A stretch of 64,000 bases of DNA from Diphasiastrum complanatum (lineage: Eukaryota > Streptophyta > Lycopodiopsida > Lycopodiales > Lycopodiaceae). Positions 62,335 through 64,000 of this stretch are shown here, piece by piece (position 1 is the first letter of the stretch; every line of letters starts with the position of its first letter). Under the pieces are notes generated by a model. The model made no database searches. It worked only from the letters and a program-made list of their open reading frames with translations, and was not told the origin of the DNA. The stretch is taken from NCBI GenBank assembly GCA_029204225.1, contig MU831924.1:32717-96716 (forward strand), written 5' to 3'. The position numbers and the translations under genes were made by a program.

Positions 62335-64000
62335 GCGCGTGCTCTGTTGCCTGCTCGGGGTTGGAGGGGGCGTGTACTCGCTGCTGCAAGAAGAGGAGGA
62401 GCCCCGATCGAGCTGGCGCGGTTTTGACCAGCTCGGTTTTGATGAAAGAGAACGTGAGGAGAAAGGGGTGGCGTGGGAGTTGCTTTAGGTTAGAATTTTT
62501 TAATTTCTAATTTGGCTGTTGGAAGGAGGGGGGTGGGGCAAGTGGATTTTTGGCTAAACGAGAAGCTTGATCGTGAAAAGAAGCAAGAGTGAATTCAGCA
62601 TAAAGTTATATTGTAAGGCCCAACGGCAGAACTCATTCAAAAACTGGTTTTTTAGGCTCTAATCAAGCCATTCTTTTAGGAACCGAGGAATTTGATAAAG
62701 GGACATTCAAAATATCTTAATCAAATTCATTCTTAATTGAATTATTCCACTCATTCTTACCCATTACAAAATCTGTCACTCATGGAATAATGGGGCATGT
62801 CCCACAATCCTTTTGGCTGACCATAAAAATTAAGTAAATGGTAAAGACTAAAGTGAGTTGGAATTGGTACTCTGAAGTTGGAATGTGAAATTCCCGAGAA
62901 CTTCAATGGTACCGGTGGTTTAATTTCAATCAATTTATGTATTTTTTATATAAAATCTGGATTTTGAGGACACTTTGATCAGGAAGTGGAGGGCCTTCAT
63001 GGAGGGAAGAACCTGTGGTATGGGACGCAGGGGGCCTCCAAAATGAAGATCTAAAACTAATTGGATCAGTTGACTGGTAGTAAGCCGTAAATGTAATTGA
63101 TGCCAAATACTATGGGTCATAAAACGGGTGTTTTGTCGAAAATTTGAGATATTGGTCATGACCCCTTATGGATATCTCAAATTTACAAAACCGGGAAACC
63201 CGCATGCTATTTCTTTATAAAAAATATATTGGTGAATTTCTTAAACATTGATTAGCCCGATTTCTTGTGATTCCTTGGTAGGTAATTTTTATTACCCATT
63301 GACCTTGGATGATGTCACATGAATGGTTAATGCAATTGTTTTCTAAATTGTTTTTTTTATGTAAATCTTCAATAATTCCTTTTTTGATTTATGGGTCACT
63401 TCTTAGTGTTGATAACGAAGAAGATCTTTTGATAAGTCATTCACGAAAATGTGGTGAGACATTATCAATATTGGGTTACGATAATGCAACACCTTTTTTT
63501 GGACTTTTAAGTTTTTTCTTGGATCTCTTCTTTAAAACTTCTCCTAGGGAAAATCTAGATGGATATGTGTGAAGGGTTTCAAATCCTTCAAGATCCAATC
63601 CATGTCCCTGATCTTTGGTTACAAAAAGGAGCAAACCAACAATCCTGCCAAACACGGTTATCAGAGACAGAGGATCACATGGCTGTCCAAGACGCCTAAT
63701 GCTTCGCAATCCTACTGTTATGGCAGTCTCAGACTCGTACTCTGATAACCCAAATGGATAACAAGCTCCGTTCCCTAGTCAATCCACGTTCCTGAAATCG
63801 CAATTACTATTGTGTTCATTGTTTTTCTTACTGTTAGTAGAGACATCGTTTTTATCGCAATCGCCCTCTCGTGTTCTACCTCCGTCATGTCTGCTACAAT
63901 CGCTAATCAATCATAGACCGAGTAGACCATCGTTTCATACACCAACAAAAGGTAACAAACAAGTTGCACCACCAATACTTATGTGATTTTGCAATAGCAC
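62333..64000. other. Right end of the window, no recognised gene
   Basis: Only short frames, for example 63309-63572 (87 codons, hydrophobic, SSIIPFLIYGSLLSV) without recognised motifs. No LTR pair, tRNA or known domain seen. Confidence 0.45.

Noticed and set aside
63660-63690. Possible Met-tRNA primer site (GGTTATCAGAGAC)
   Set aside because: Two mismatches to the sites elsewhere in the window and no gag or LTR nearby.
1-64000. CRISPR arrays, operons, phage or prokaryotic defence genes
   Set aside because: No regularly spaced repeats with unique spacers and no prokaryotic gene layout; the sequence is clearly plant nuclear DNA.

Overview
The window looks like nuclear DNA of a flowering plant: a spliced host gene with canonical GT-AG introns, Ty1/copia and Ty3/gypsy LTR retrotransposons with initiator-Met tRNA primer sites, a hAT-type DNA transposon, many (CT)n tracts and AT-rich spacers. 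No prokaryotic gene organisation, rRNA or CRISPR array is visible.

Left third (about 3.5-28.4 kb): the only confidently recognised host gene is a predicted N-acyltransferase of the FemAB-like/DUF482 (COG3146) family on the + strand. Six 3' exons are readable (3512-3578, 3848-3898, 23887-23939, 27670-27880, 27975-28145, 28236-28355) and join in phase; the 5' exons lie left of the window or are lost. The intron between 3898 and 23887 is about 20 kb and is mostly retrotransposons. These are a copia element (4501-14531) that itself holds a chromodomain gypsy element in antisense (6723-11755), a deleted LTR element (14624-15605), a decayed gypsy fragment (about 16.48-17.75 kb) and a very young copia in antisense (17788-23178, LTRs differing at 2 of 398 positions). 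Upstream lies a 1,720-bp hAT-like element (1643-3362) with an 8-bp target duplication.

Middle (28.4-45 kb): a 920-bp tandem duplication with a G23 run, copia gag and integrase fragments in both orientations, a gypsy RNase H remnant, a broken JINGUBANG-like WD40 pseudogene and a few unrecognised open frames.

Right (45-61.3 kb): a mosaic of broken gypsy and copia copies. One copia copy has lost its reverse transcriptase and carries a long unbroken frame of unknown origin in its place, and has a 650-bp solo LTR in its integrase. An internally deleted chromovirus sits inside a second gypsy copy. A further LTR pair (58985/60788) flanks unrecognised sequence. From 61.3 kb to the end no gene is recognised.

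The most interesting observation is an 86-bp tRNA-like retroposon present three times (514-599, 36459-36544, 56543-56628). All copies are the same length, have pol III A and B boxes and two hairpins, have no A- or T-tail, and are flanked by 15-17 bp target duplications that all begin CATT. The third copy interrupts a gypsy reverse transcriptase whose uninterrupted paralogue is also in this window (48751), so the insertion boundaries can be checked directly.
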